Below, piece after piece: positions 23,236-32,494 of a stretch of DNA of 64,000 bases. Both the position numbers and the translations under genes were made by a program. Source of the stretch: Luxibacter massiliensis (GTDB taxonomy: Bacteria; Bacillota; Clostridia; Lachnospirales; Lachnospiraceae); the NCBI RefSeq assembly GCF_900604355.1, contig NZ_UWOE01000001.1, positions 992,001 through 1,056,000 on the forward strand, read 5' to 3'. Position 1 is the stretch's first letter. Every line of letters begins with the position of its first letter. The notes under the pieces are model-generated. The model made no database searches, was not told the DNA's origin, and was given only the letters and a program-made list of their open reading frames with translations.

Positions 23236-23952
23236 ATGAAAGTACCACAGCATGTGGCAATCATTCTGGACGGCAACGGCCGGTGGGCAAAATCCAAAGG
23301 AATGCCGAGAAATTATGGACATGCCCAGGGCAGTAAAAATGTAGAAAAGATTTGTGAGGAAGCCTGGAGGATGGGCATAAAATACCTGACCGTATATGCT
23401 TTCTCCACTGAGAACTGGAACCGTCCTAAAAGTGAAGTGGATGCCCTGATGAAGCTTCTCCGTAATTATATGAAAACTTGCCTGAAAACGGCTGAGAAGA
23501 ATGACATGAAAATCCGTGTGATTGGGGATATTAAAGCATTGGATGAGGATATCAAAGGCCGGATTAAAGAATTAGAGGAAGCAAGCAGGGAAAATGGAGG
23601 ATTGAATTTTACGATTGCTATTAACTACGGAAGCAGGGACGAGATGATACGCGCTTTCAGGAATTTAGCAAAGGACTGTGTGGAGCGTAAGGTGGATCCC
23701 TCAGAGATTGATGAAGCGCTGTATGAGTCATATCTGGATACACATGGAATCCCGGATCCGGATCTGTTAATCAGGACAAGCGGGGAGCTGAGGCTGTCTA
23801 ATTATCTTCTTTGGCAGCTGGCCTACACAGAATTTTATTTTACAGATGTTTTGTGGCCTGACTTTACAAAAGAGGAATTAGTAAAAGCTGTGGAGCAGTA
23901 TAATAGCAGAGACAGGCGCTATGGAGGGGTAAAGGAGGAACAGGATGTTTAA
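23236..23952 (+). CDS. uppS: Isoprenyl (undecaprenyl) pyrophosphate synthase
   Basis: A 238-residue cis-prenyltransferase making the C55 carrier for wall and surface polysaccharides. HVAIILDGNGRWAKSKGMPR holds the catalytic Asp; YAFSTENWNRPKSEVD and LLIRTSGELRLSNYLLWQ follow, ending with DRRYGGV. I use ATG 23236, 8 bp after AGGAGG; an ATG two codons upstream (23230) is only 2 bp from that site. It overlaps cdsA by 8 bp and heads uppS-cdsA-dxr-rseP. Confidence 0.95.
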   Translation: MKVPQHVAIILDGNGRWAKSKGMPRNYGHAQGSKNVEKICEEAWRMGIKYLTVYAFSTENWNRPKSEVDALMKLLRNYMKTCLKTAEKNDMKIRVIGDIKALDEDIKGRIKELEEASRENGGLNFTIAINYGSRDEMIRAFRNLAKDCVERKVDPSEIDEALYESYLDTHGIPDPDLLIRTSGELRLSNYLLWQLAYTEFYFTDVLWPDFTKEELVKAVEQYNSRDRRYGGVKEEQDV

Positions 23953-24754
23953 GACACGTCTATTAAGCGGCATACTGCTGGTGATAATCGCACTTGTGAC
24001 AGTGATTTCCGGGGGGAATATCCTATTTGCAACCTTGTTTATTATCAGTATGATTGGTTTGACAGAGCTTTACAAAGTGTTCGGTATCTGGAACAAGGCC
24101 CCGGGAATATGCGGTTATCTTTTTGCAGCGGCATACTATATCCTTGTCTATGCAAAAGCCTTGCTGCCAGACACAACAGACTGGTTTATGCTGCTTTTTA
24201 TGGCATTTCTAATATGCATGATGGCTGTATTTGTATTCTCATTCCCCGCATACAGGACAGAACAGATCCTGGCGGCATTTTTTGGAGTCTTTTATGTGGC
24301 GGTCATGCTGTCATATGTATACCAGACAAGGATTTTGCCTGGCGGTGTGTTTATGGTGTGGCTGGTATTTATCTGTTCCTGGGGATGCGATACCTGTGCC
24401 TACTGCGTGGGAATGTTAATAGGGAGACATAGGATGGCGCCCCGCTTAAGTCCCAAGAAATCCGTGGAAGGGGGGATTGGAGGGATTGTGGGGGCAGCCC
24501 TGCTGGGGATACTGTATGCGCTGGCTGTCAATAGATGGGGCAATGCAGGCGTGAGCCTCTTAAGCTTTGCGGTCATTGGCGCGGCAGGCGGTGCAATCTC
24601 ACAGGTGGGCGACCTGGCAGCGTCGGCCATTAAGAGGAACCATGATATTAAGGATTATGGGAAATTGATTCCAGGGCACGGAGGGATATTGGACCGTTTT
24701 GACAGTGTGATTTTTACAGCCCCTATCATATATTATCTGGCAGTCCTGCTGTAG
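23945..24754 (+). CDS. cdsA: Phosphatidate cytidylyltransferase
   Basis: A 269-residue polytopic enzyme making CDP-diacylglycerol for phospholipids. The signature near the C-terminus is IPGHGGILDRFDSVIFTAPI and earlier LSPKKSVEGGIGG is seen, with SQVGDLAASAIKRNHDIKDY. About eight hydrophobic segments. The start overlaps uppS by 8 bp, with a GGAGGAACAGG site inside the uppS end. Confidence 0.94.
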   Translation: MFKTRLLSGILLVIIALVTVISGGNILFATLFIISMIGLTELYKVFGIWNKAPGICGYLFAAAYYILVYAKALLPDTTDWFMLLFMAFLICMMAVFVFSFPAYRTEQILAAFFGVFYVAVMLSYVYQTRILPGGVFMVWLVFICSWGCDTCAYCVGMLIGRHRMAPRLSPKKSVEGGIGGIVGAALLGILYALAVNRWGNAGVSLLSFAVIGAAGGAISQVGDLAASAIKRNHDIKDYGKLIPGHGGILDRFDSVIFTAPIIYYLAVLL

Positions 24755-24825
24755 CAGAAATGTAGGATAGGGGGCATAGTCATATGTACATGCGTAAACT
24801 GGCATAAAAGAAGGGAATATATACA

Positions 24826-25968
24826 ATGAAGAAAATTGCAGTGCTTGGTTCCACAGGCTCTATAGGCACACAGACCTTAGAGGTGGCCAGGGAAAATGGA
24901 GATATCCAGATTACGGCGTTGGCTGCCGGGAATAATATTGAACTTCTGGAGCGGCAGATCCGGGAATTCCATCCTAAGCTGGCGGCAGTCTGGGATGAAA
25001 AAAAGGCGGCCAGCCTTCGTAAGAAGGTGCGCGACCTGGATATAAAGATTTTGTCCGGGATGGAGGGGTTAAAGGAGGCGGCATCAGAACAGGAGGCAGA
25101 GATCGTGGTCACTGCAGTTGTGGGGATGATTGGGATCTTGCCTACGATTTCCGCTATAAAGGCGGGGAAGGATATTGCCCTGGCAAACAAGGAAACACTG
25201 GTGACAGCCGGGCATATCATTATGCCCCTTGCAAAACAATATAGCGTGTCTATCCTCCCGGTGGACAGTGAGCACAGCGCCATATTCCAGTCCCTCCAGG
25301 GAGGGCAGGAGAAGGCGCTGCACAAAATACTGCTGACAGCATCCGGTGGGCCCTTCCGGGGGAAAACAAGGGATGAGCTTGTCGACGTACAGGTGGAAGA
25401 TGCCCTGAGGCACCCAAATTGGGAGATGGGGAGGAAGATTACAATCGATTCCTCCACTATGGTAAATAAGGGTTTGGAAGTGATCGAGGCAAAATGGCTG
25501 TTCCAGGTGTCCATTGACCAGATTGAGGTGGTCATCCAACCCCAGAGCATCATACATTCCATGGTAGAGTATGAGGATGGGGCCATTATAGCAGAGCTTG
25601 GGACGCCTGATATGAAGCTGCCTATCCAATATGCCCTGTATTATCCAGAGAGGCGCTATCTTCCTGGGGAACGCCTGGATTTTGGGACTATAGCAAAGAT
25701 CACATTTGAAAAACCCGATATGGAGACATTTTACGGCTTGAGGCTGGCTTTTGAGGCGGGCAAAAGGGGCGGCTCCCTCCCTGCGGCCTTTAATGCGGCA
25801 AATGAGATGGCTGTGGCGCTCTTTTTGGAAAAAAGAATCAAATATCTGCAGATACCGGAGATTATACAGTCTTGTATGGAAAATCATAAAATAATCGAGG
25901 AACCTGGGGTGGAGGAGATACTAAATACAGAGCAGGAAGCATATGAATTTATTAAAAACAGGTGGTAG
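24826..25968 (+). CDS. dxr: 1-deoxy-D-xylulose 5-phosphate reductoisomerase
   Basis: A 380-residue enzyme of the MEP isoprenoid pathway, reducing DXP to MEP with NADPH. The N-terminus KIAVLGSTGSIGTQTLEVAR is the nucleotide-binding site; LANKETLVTAG, PVDSEHSAIFQSLQG, TASGGPFRG, TIDSSTMVNKGLEVIEAKWL and the HSMVEYEDG block are all present. It feeds the neighbouring uppS with isoprenoid precursors and lies 71 bp after cdsA. GGGAA precedes ATG 24826. Confidence 0.96.
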   Translation: MKKIAVLGSTGSIGTQTLEVARENGDIQITALAAGNNIELLERQIREFHPKLAAVWDEKKAASLRKKVRDLDIKILSGMEGLKEAASEQEAEIVVTAVVGMIGILPTISAIKAGKDIALANKETLVTAGHIIMPLAKQYSVSILPVDSEHSAIFQSLQGGQEKALHKILLTASGGPFRGKTRDELVDVQVEDALRHPNWEMGRKITIDSSTMVNKGLEVIEAKWLFQVSIDQIEVVIQPQSIIHSMVEYEDGAIIAELGTPDMKLPIQYALYYPERRYLPGERLDFGTIAKITFEKPDMETFYGLRLAFEAGKRGGSLPAAFNAANEMAVALFLEKRIKYLQIPEIIQSCMENHKIIEEPGVEEILNTEQEAYEFIKNRW

Positions 25969-25971
25969 TAT

Positions 25972-27009
25972 ATGGGGATTATTTTAGCAATTATCTTATT
26001 TAGCGTGATTATTATTTTCCATGAACTGGGGCATTTTACCCTGGCCAAGTTAAATAAAATCCGCGTGGATGAATTTTCACTGGGCCTGGGCCCTACACTG
26101 ATAGGCAAAGAAATAAAAGGAACGAAATTTTCGATAAAGCTCCTTCCGTTCGGAGGCGCCTGTATGATGGGCGAGGATGACGCCGAGGATATGTCTGAGG
26201 GCAGTTTTAACAGTAAATCTGTCTGGGCACGGATATCTGTTATTGTGGCGGGCCCGGTTTTTAACTTTATTATGGCCCTTATTTTTTCTGTAATTTTGGT
26301 GGCCTGGATTGGATATGATGCGCCCGTCATTGCAGGCGTCGATGAAGGGTACTCGGCAATCGAGCAGGGCATTAAGGAAGGGGATGTTATCACAGAGCTC
26401 AATGGCAAGAAAATCCATCTCTGGAAGGAAGTCACTCTCTTTAATCTCATGAATGAGGGCACAAACCCCGTGTCCCTGACCTATGTAAGAGATGGGCAGG
26501 AGCGTACTGTCACCTTAGAGCCAAGGCAGCTGGAGGGGGATACATTTGGCCGCATAGGGATACGCGGGAGCGGCACGAATGTAAAGGCAGGCGCGCTGGA
26601 CTCTGTTAAGTATGGCGCTTATACTTTGAAGTATTGGGTGGACTATTCTTTTGACTGCCTGAAAATGCTTGTCAAAGGGCAGGTAGGCATTAAAGAGATG
26701 TCCGGGCCTGTGGGCATTGTAGACTTTGTAGATAACACTTACAAAGAAGCTGCCCCCGCAGGGTGGAGCGTTGTCATCTTAAATCTCCTGAATATCGCCA
26801 CACTGCTGTCAGCCAACCTGGGGGTCATCAATCTTCTTCCCCTGCCTGCACTGGACGGCGGAAGGCTGGTATTTCTGTTCATTGAGGCCATACGGAGAAA
26901 ACGTGTGCCCCCGGAAAAGGAAGGGATGGTGCATTTTGCAGGATTTGCCCTGCTGATGGCTCTGATGGTTGTTGTAATGTATAACGATATACGGAATCTC
27001 TTTTTATAG
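25972..27009 (+). CDS. rseP: Site-2 intramembrane metalloprotease (RseP/RasP)
   Basis: A 345-residue M50 protease. HEXXH zinc motif in IFHELGHFTLAK at the first helix, a PDZ domain about residues 120-200 with GYSAIEQGIKEGDVITELNG, and the third zinc ligand motif in NLLPLPALDGGRLVF. It cleaves membrane-embedded substrates such as anti-sigma factors and signal-peptide remnants. The gene starts 3 bp after dxr. In relatives ispG often follows; here it does not, and a TetR gene follows instead. Confidence 0.94.
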   Translation: MGIILAIILFSVIIIFHELGHFTLAKLNKIRVDEFSLGLGPTLIGKEIKGTKFSIKLLPFGGACMMGEDDAEDMSEGSFNSKSVWARISVIVAGPVFNFIMALIFSVILVAWIGYDAPVIAGVDEGYSAIEQGIKEGDVITELNGKKIHLWKEVTLFNLMNEGTNPVSLTYVRDGQERTVTLEPRQLEGDTFGRIGIRGSGTNVKAGALDSVKYGAYTLKYWVDYSFDCLKMLVKGQVGIKEMSGPVGIVDFVDNTYKEAAPAGWSVVILNLLNIATLLSANLGVINLLPLPALDGGRLVFLFIEAIRRKRVPPEKEGMVHFAGFALLMALMVVVMYNDIRNLFL

Positions 27010-27133
27010 GGAAAGATTAGGAAGTTTTTGAGGAGATAAACCCAGTCTACATTAGATGGGGTTTATTGGCGGGGCGGCAGGCGGAAGATATAAAATAACA
27101 GGAATATATAACGGCGTTATGAGGAGGCGGCTG

Positions 27134-27751
27134 ATGGCAGAGAAAAGTCTATCAACACTGGAAAGCATACACATGGCTGCAAAGACAGAATTTTTGGAAA
27201 AGGGGTTTAAATCTGCTTCCCTGCGAAATATTGTGAAGGCTGTGGGGATGACTACAGGCGCTTTTTATGGGTATTACGAGAGCAAAGAGGCGTTATTTGG
27301 CGCTTTGGTGAGCGAACAGTATGAGTATATCCTGAATCGGTTTAAAAAGGCCCAGAGGGAGTTCGCCCAGCTTCCCCATGAACGGCAGCCGGAAAACCTG
27401 GGGGATATCTCGGGGGCAAGTATGTTTGATATGCTGTCATACGCATACAAGAATTTAGAAGAGTTTAAGCTGATTTTGTGCTGTTCAGAAGGTACCCGAT
27501 TTGATGGTCTGATCGATGAAATGGTGGAGATTGAAGTGCAGGCCACCCGTGATTATCAGGCTGTGCTTGAGGAGTTGGGGTATCCTTCCCACAGAATAGA
27601 CCCAAAGCTAGAGCATATTTTAATTACAGGTATGTTTAATGCTTTCTTTGAGATTATCATACATGAAATGCCGCTGGATGAAGCCAAGAATTATCTGGAG
27701 GAGATGCGTAAGTTTTATACCGCAGGCTGGATGAAAATTATGGGGCAGTGA
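27134..27751 (+). CDS. TetR/AcrR-family transcriptional regulator
   Basis: A 205-residue regulator. The N-terminal helix-turn-helix is SIHMAAKTEFLEKGFKSASL followed by RNIVKAVGMTTGAFYGYYES, a standard TetR block. The C-terminal ligand domain (residues ~65-205) is unspecific. ATG 27134 follows GAGGAGG; an in-frame start at 27056 lacks a site. No transporter or enzyme is divergent to it, so the target is unclear. It may belong to the following regulator/hcp group or regulate elsewhere. Confidence 0.87.
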   Translation: MAEKSLSTLESIHMAAKTEFLEKGFKSASLRNIVKAVGMTTGAFYGYYESKEALFGALVSEQYEYILNRFKKAQREFAQLPHERQPENLGDISGASMFDMLSYAYKNLEEFKLILCCSEGTRFDGLIDEMVEIEVQATRDYQAVLEELGYPSHRIDPKLEHILITGMFNAFFEIIIHEMPLDEAKNYLEEMRKFYTAGWMKIMGQ

Positions 27752-27805
27752 CGCCCTATAATTTTTGGCTGGCGGTTAGTTAGAACTAATAAGGAGGGGA
27801 ATATT

Positions 27806-28564
27806 TTGAAATTACAGGATTTACCCAAAGGAAATATAGCAGAATTTAAATATACAGGCTTGTATAAAGAGGCGGAGGCTGTCTTAAAGGGCAGCAGCCT
27901 GTGCAAAAATATGACGGATGAGGAAATATCCCGGATTCTCAGTAATCCTTGTAACCGGGTAAAGGTATATCAAAGAGGAAGTAAGATTTTTCAGGAGGCA
28001 GATATGCCTGAAAAAGTATATATATTGTTATCGGGATGCATCACGGTGGCAAAAGATACACTTTCCGGCAAACGTCTTATGCTTACACAAATTGATGAAC
28101 CCGGCCAAATGTTCGGAGAAGTATATGTGTTTATGCAGAGGCCGTCATATGATATGTATGCAGAAGCCTCTGAAGAGTCCGCCGTGTTTGTGATGGACGG
28201 GCGTATGTTCTTTAAGGAGGATGGGGAGCAGGGGGCAGCGGGAAGCGGAGAAAGGGTATTCCATACCCTGAGGAATAACCTGCTGATTATTTTTGCAGAA
28301 AAAGCATATTTTATGAACCAGAAACTAAGGATCCTGGGAAGTACCAGTATCCGTGAAAAAGTGGTCCGTTATCTGATAGACAGGCAGGGACAGGATGGAC
28401 GGATCAAAGCAGGGTTAATGCGGGAAGAGATGGCGGACTACCTGCATATACCCAGGCCATCCCTCTCCCGGGAATTGGGGAAAATGCAGGGGGAGGGTAT
28501 TTTGAAATTGGAGCGGAGGGAAATTATAATTCTGGATCAAAAAAAATTAGAATTATATTTATAG
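27806..28564 (+). CDS. CRP/FNR-family regulator, probable hcp regulator
   Basis: A 252-residue protein with a cyclic-nucleotide-type beta-barrel (residues ~40-150; KVYILLSGCITVAKDTLSGK, EPGQMFGEVYVFMQRPSYDM) and a C-terminal winged helix (REKVVRYLIDRQ, MREEMADYLHIPRPSLSREL). Start TTG 27806 is 6 bp after AAGGAGGGG. It lies 94 bp upstream of hcp on the same strand. In many anaerobes an HcpR-type CRP/FNR protein activates hcp under nitrosative stress, so that role is inferred. No FNR-type four-cysteine Fe-S motif is seen. Confidence 0.82.
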   Translation: MKLQDLPKGNIAEFKYTGLYKEAEAVLKGSSLCKNMTDEEISRILSNPCNRVKVYQRGSKIFQEADMPEKVYILLSGCITVAKDTLSGKRLMLTQIDEPGQMFGEVYVFMQRPSYDMYAEASEESAVFVMDGRMFFKEDGEQGAAGSGERVFHTLRNNLLIIFAEKAYFMNQKLRILGSTSIREKVVRYLIDRQGQDGRIKAGLMREEMADYLHIPRPSLSRELGKMQGEGILKLERREIIILDQKKLELYL

Positions 28565-28568
28565 TAAT

Positions 28569-28608
28569 GTAACAAATGTTACTGAATATTATCTGGATTT
28601 TGTATATC
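28569..28608 (+). promoter_or_regulatory. Candidate hcp operator and promoter
   Basis: An inverted repeat GTAAC-AAAT-GTTAC (28569-28582) overlaps a possible -35 box TTACTG (28579-28584); TATATC (28603-28608) is a possible -10 with an 18-bp spacer. The dyad is of the size bound by CRP/FNR dimers and lies between the regulator gene and hcp. Confidence 0.5.
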
Positions 28609-28658
28609 ATCTTTTTATCCCCTGGATGAACAGGGCATTAAATAGATGGAGGTATATT

Positions 28659-30254
28659 ATGACAGATAAAATGTTTTGTTTTCAATGTGAGCAGACAGCA
28701 GGGTGCAGCGGCTGTACGGGCAACGCAGGAGTATGTGGAAAGAGCCATGAAGTGGCTAATCTTCAGGATGAGCTGACCGGCGCCCTGATTGGACTGGCAG
28801 CAGCCTGCGCGGGCAACCCCTATGGACGGACAGCGGTAAGCCTGATTGTGGAAGGATTATTTACCACAATCACAAATGTAAGTTTTGATAAAGCGTCAAT
28901 TCTCAGGCTGCTGGGTGAGGTGCGGGAAGAAAAAGCCAAGATTGTACCTGGATGCAGCACATGCGCAGCCCGCTGCGGAAATACAGATGATTATGATATG
29001 AAAAATATTTGGGAAGCACAGGAGGATATACGTTCCCTGAAATCCTTGATTCTGTTTGGCGTCCGGGGCATGGCCGCGTATGCCTACCACGCCCAGGTAC
29101 TGGGGTATGAGGATGAGGATGTCAACAACTTTTTTATAGAGGCGCTGGCCACCATTGCCTGTGAGATGGATATGGAGGACTTGCTTCCTGTTGTCCTTAA
29201 GACCGGTGAGATAAATCTGAAATGCATGGAACTTCTGGATAGGGCCAACACAGAGACATATGGCAATCCTGTGCCTACTAAAGTGCCATTGGATATTGAG
29301 AAGGGGCCATTTATTGTGATAAGCGGCCATGACTTATATGATTTAAAACAGCTTTTAGAGCAGACAAAGGACAAAGGGATCCATATTTATACCCACGGTG
29401 AGATGCTCCCCGCCCATGCATATCCTGAGCTAAAGAAATATCCTCATCTGAAAGGAAACTTTGGCACAGCATGGCAGAATCAGCAGAAAGAATTTGACAA
29501 TATCCCCGGGGTTGTCCTGTTTACTACAAATTGCCTGATGCCCGTCCGCCCAAGTTATGCGGACAGGGTATTTACGACAGAAGTGGTGGCCTACCCTGAG
29601 ATTGTGCATATAGGGCAGGATAAAGACTTTACCCCGGTGATTGAGAAGGCCCTTGAGCTGGGCGGCTATCCAGAGGGCAGAGAGATGACGGGGATCAATG
29701 GGGGCCATGAAGTGATGACAGGCTTTGCCCACAATGCAGTGCTTTCTGTGGCAGATAAAGTGATTGAGGCAGTAAAAGCGGGGGATATCAGCCGCTTCTT
29801 CCTGGTAGGAGGCTGCGACGGGGCCAGGACAGGGAGAAATTACTATACTGAGTTTGTGAAAGAGGCGCCTAAGGATTCCATTATCCTGACATTAGCCTGC
29901 GGCAAATATAGGTTTAATGATCTGGATTTGGGAGATATTAAAGGGATACCCAGACTGATGGACATGGGGCAGTGCAACGATGCATACAGTGCCATCCGCG
30001 TGGCATCTGCACTTGCCGAAGCGTTTGAGTGTTCAGTGAACGAACTTCCTCTGTCTATTATATTATCCTGGTATGAGCAGAAAGCGGTCTGTGTCCTGCT
30101 TACTCTTTTATATCTGGGAATTAAGAATATTTATCTGGGCCCTACACTGCCCGCCTTTGTCTCAGAAAATGTATTGAAATATTTAGTGGAACATTATCAG
30201 ATATCTCCTGTGGGCAGCGCAAAGGAGGATCTGGCGGCAATACTTGGAAAATAG
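28659..30254 (+). CDS. hcp: Hydroxylamine reductase / hybrid-cluster protein
   Basis: A 531-residue hybrid-cluster protein. The N-terminal cysteine motif is MFCFQCEQTAGCSGC, then a Cys in GVCGK, the class I pattern with C-x2-C. It holds the [4Fe-4S] cubane and the Fe-S-O hybrid cluster. Later cluster ligands include VVLFTTNCLMPV, FLVGGCDGARTGRNYY and LACGKYRFN. It acts in nitric oxide and hydroxylamine detoxification. ATG 28659 follows TGGAGG. A strong terminator follows. The CRP/FNR gene just upstream is its likely regulator. Confidence 0.95.
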   Translation: MTDKMFCFQCEQTAGCSGCTGNAGVCGKSHEVANLQDELTGALIGLAAACAGNPYGRTAVSLIVEGLFTTITNVSFDKASILRLLGEVREEKAKIVPGCSTCAARCGNTDDYDMKNIWEAQEDIRSLKSLILFGVRGMAAYAYHAQVLGYEDEDVNNFFIEALATIACEMDMEDLLPVVLKTGEINLKCMELLDRANTETYGNPVPTKVPLDIEKGPFIVISGHDLYDLKQLLEQTKDKGIHIYTHGEMLPAHAYPELKKYPHLKGNFGTAWQNQQKEFDNIPGVVLFTTNCLMPVRPSYADRVFTTEVVAYPEIVHIGQDKDFTPVIEKALELGGYPEGREMTGINGGHEVMTGFAHNAVLSVADKVIEAVKAGDISRFFLVGGCDGARTGRNYYTEFVKEAPKDSIILTLACGKYRFNDLDLGDIKGIPRLMDMGQCNDAYSAIRVASALAEAFECSVNELPLSIILSWYEQKAVCVLLTLLYLGIKNIYLGPTLPAFVSENVLKYLVEHYQISPVGSAKEDLAAILGK

Positions 30255-30318
30255 AAAAAAGATGGTACAATTCCCGCAGGCAGGGGGATATGTACAGGGA
30301 TTTTTCAAGATATTTTTT

Positions 30319-30363
30319 CATGCCGGGGGGAATGATACTAAAATTCCCCCCGGCATGTTTTTT
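30319..30363 (+). terminator. Strong terminator after hcp
   Basis: Perfect 15-bp stem CATGCCGGGGGGAAT / ATTCCCCCCGGCATG with a 9-base loop, then six T residues. Confidence 0.93.
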
Positions 30364-30444
30364 CTGGAATATAAAAATAGGATCCGTTTCATGGGATTGC
30401 CAAATGCTGAAATGGAAAAAAAGGCTTCTGCCTACCTGCATTTC

Positions 30445-32247
30445 CTAAAGCAGCAGGATAGACTCAGGCCCCATGCGGATTGTACGGTGCTTTGTCTCCT
30501 CGGTGATTGTATAGCTGTAATCCTGTATATAGATCTGTGTCACCGGGAAAATAGAGTTGGCGACTATTTTACAGTTGGCCACATCTGTCTTGCGTTCTGC
30601 AAATTCTTCAAGCTGTTTCTGCAGATGGGCCGCCTGCATGGCCAGAGTAGAGCGGTGGAGCCTGTAGTTGGCAGCATTCTGGAGCTTTTCAGGATCCCCG
30701 TTAGCCGTATTGGCAAAAAATTGGATCGTACGCTCTATTTCTTTCGTCTCCTTCTGGATCTTTTCCAGTATCAGCGCAATTTCTTCTTTTTGCTGCTGGA
30801 TATAGGGCAGCTCCCCAATAATCAGGGTAGTCGGGCGCTCCGCGCGGCAACCTATAATGCCGGCATCAATAAGATTAGCGGCAACCAGCTTCCCTCCTAT
30901 GATCGTCCCACGGCCGGATCGGACAATGATCTCATTGTCACTATAAATATAAGAAGAAATAATTGTACTTGCCCGTACATTTTCTCCGGCGTAGATAATG
31001 CTGTTTTCTATATACTCTGCCTGCACACTTCCCCCGGCCTTGATTACGGACTTATCGTCCCCCAGAATCCCATTGGCAATAATTACATCTCTTCCTGCCT
31101 CTAAAAGGGCGCCCTCTACGAGTCCCTCAACTGTGATTGTCCCGCTTGCGTGGACAATAAAATCCTCCAATATATTTCCAGATACATGCACATCACCCAG
31201 AAAATCAATATTGCCCACGTTAAAATCCACATCGCCATTGACAAAAAACACGGGTTTGACCTGGAATTTTCCACTTTCATAAACCAGGTGCCCATCCATG
31301 GCAGCAGTGATCTTGGTATTTTCTTCATCCAGGGATGTATTTTGTCCGGCCGTCAGTTTGGCGGGAGTACCGTTTTTGGCCGGGATGACGGTTCCCAGGA
31401 CATCTATGCCGTCCTCCCCAAGAGTGGGGGGGATTGCCTCGCAGATAACATCCCCTGTGTGGATGATCTGGACATAGTTCTGGATCCTGTAGTCCACATT
31501 GCCCCGGTCAGTTGTCCCAAAAGTCTTTTCCAGGCTCCGGGGATATTTCTCCTCGACCCATCCATTAGTCCCTGGAATCATGGGCGTCCCGCTGGCGATA
31601 GGAATCAGCTTAAAATAAGGCTGTTTATCGATAATATAATCCAGTGACTCTTGAAATATGCCGGCGCTTACAGAGTAGGCCGTCAATGCGGCGTCAAGCT
31701 GGGCGCGCTGGAGAGGCCTGCCCTCACCGGAGGGAGGGAAAACAAAGGCCCAGGCGGCCATCCGCCTGTGCGCTACATAAATGGTGACCTCAGCGTCCAC
31801 AGTGGGAGTGACACCCTCCTCATTGGGGCGGGTCAGCTGATGGTGGGTCTTGGCCCTGATTAGAAGCTGCATCTGGGCACGCTGCTTTTCTGATTCCAAC
31901 TCCTCCGTTGTAAGAGGAAGAGTGACAGCATCGGATTTCTCCAGTATCAGCTCTAACTCGGGCATGAGCGGGCTGTTTCCCTCAGGGGCCTCTTCTGCCT
32001 CCCCATTTACAGCCATGTTCCATTCATACCACAGGGAAAAAAGCAGGCTGTTGGTTGGGACGCTGACTATTCCCCGGTTCTGGACTTCTGGGGCATCATC
32101 AGGCGACGAGGCGGAAAGTCCGGAGGTGGAAGGGATCTCCGGCTGCTCTTTAATAGGTTCAGGTTCTATATTCTTTTTTAGTATGGTTTCTTTTAAACGC
32201 TCAAACAGGCTGGTATTTTTGATAGGTTCCTTTTGCTTTTCGTCCAT
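30445..32247 (-). CDS. FapA/DUF342-family protein
   Basis: A 600-residue DUF342 protein. The N-terminal ~70 residues are charged and low complexity. The middle (residues ~150-400) has the FapA pattern: QNYVQIIHTGDVICEAIPPT, GIDVLGTVIPAKNGTPAKL, and then a beta-helix-like polymer domain (FNVGNIDFLGDVHVSGNIL, ASGTITVEGLVEGALLEAGR, GSVQAEYIENSIIYAGENV, DNEIIVRSGRGTIIGGKLVA). A C-terminal coiled coil (residues ~470-560) follows. FapA-type proteins are linked to flagellar assembly or surface-related localisation in Firmicutes and Vibrio. AAGAGGGGG precedes ATG 32247. It is convergent with hcp and divergent from guaB. Confidence 0.85.
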   Translation of the reverse strand: MDEKQKEPIKNTSLFERLKETILKKNIEPEPIKEQPEIPSTSGLSASSPDDAPEVQNRGIVSVPTNSLLFSLWYEWNMAVNGEAEEAPEGNSPLMPELELILEKSDAVTLPLTTEELESEKQRAQMQLLIRAKTHHQLTRPNEEGVTPTVDAEVTIYVAHRRMAAWAFVFPPSGEGRPLQRAQLDAALTAYSVSAGIFQESLDYIIDKQPYFKLIPIASGTPMIPGTNGWVEEKYPRSLEKTFGTTDRGNVDYRIQNYVQIIHTGDVICEAIPPTLGEDGIDVLGTVIPAKNGTPAKLTAGQNTSLDEENTKITAAMDGHLVYESGKFQVKPVFFVNGDVDFNVGNIDFLGDVHVSGNILEDFIVHASGTITVEGLVEGALLEAGRDVIIANGILGDDKSVIKAGGSVQAEYIENSIIYAGENVRASTIISSYIYSDNEIIVRSGRGTIIGGKLVAANLIDAGIIGCRAERPTTLIIGELPYIQQQKEEIALILEKIQKETKEIERTIQFFANTANGDPEKLQNAANYRLHRSTLAMQAAHLQKQLEEFAERKTDVANCKIVANSIFPVTQIYIQDYSYTITEETKHRTIRMGPESILLL

Positions 32248-32494
32248 GATTTCCCCCTCTTACATCTGTACATTTGACAAGCTGTGTTACTAGATATGTA
32301 TGCTGCAAAATAGATTTGAAATATACAAAATTATCATACCATGACAGACACAGCCTTAGCAAGAAACAATTAGAAAGCAGGCGCTGTGGCATTTCCCAGG
32401 AAAAGCAGGATAAAGATTGCTTTATCCTGGAGTTTATTATACTATTAAATCAAATAACATGAAGGACTGCATCAACCTTAAAAGGAGGATTAAT

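Noticed and set aside
24780..25887. Two ~267-codon minus-strand frames over dxr
   Set aside because: They are shadows of dxr, which has all family motifs. Neither has a ribosome site.
30244..31104. 286-codon open frame on the plus strand within the FapA gene
   Set aside because: It is antisense to a clear DUF342 protein. It starts in the hcp stop region and crosses a terminator.
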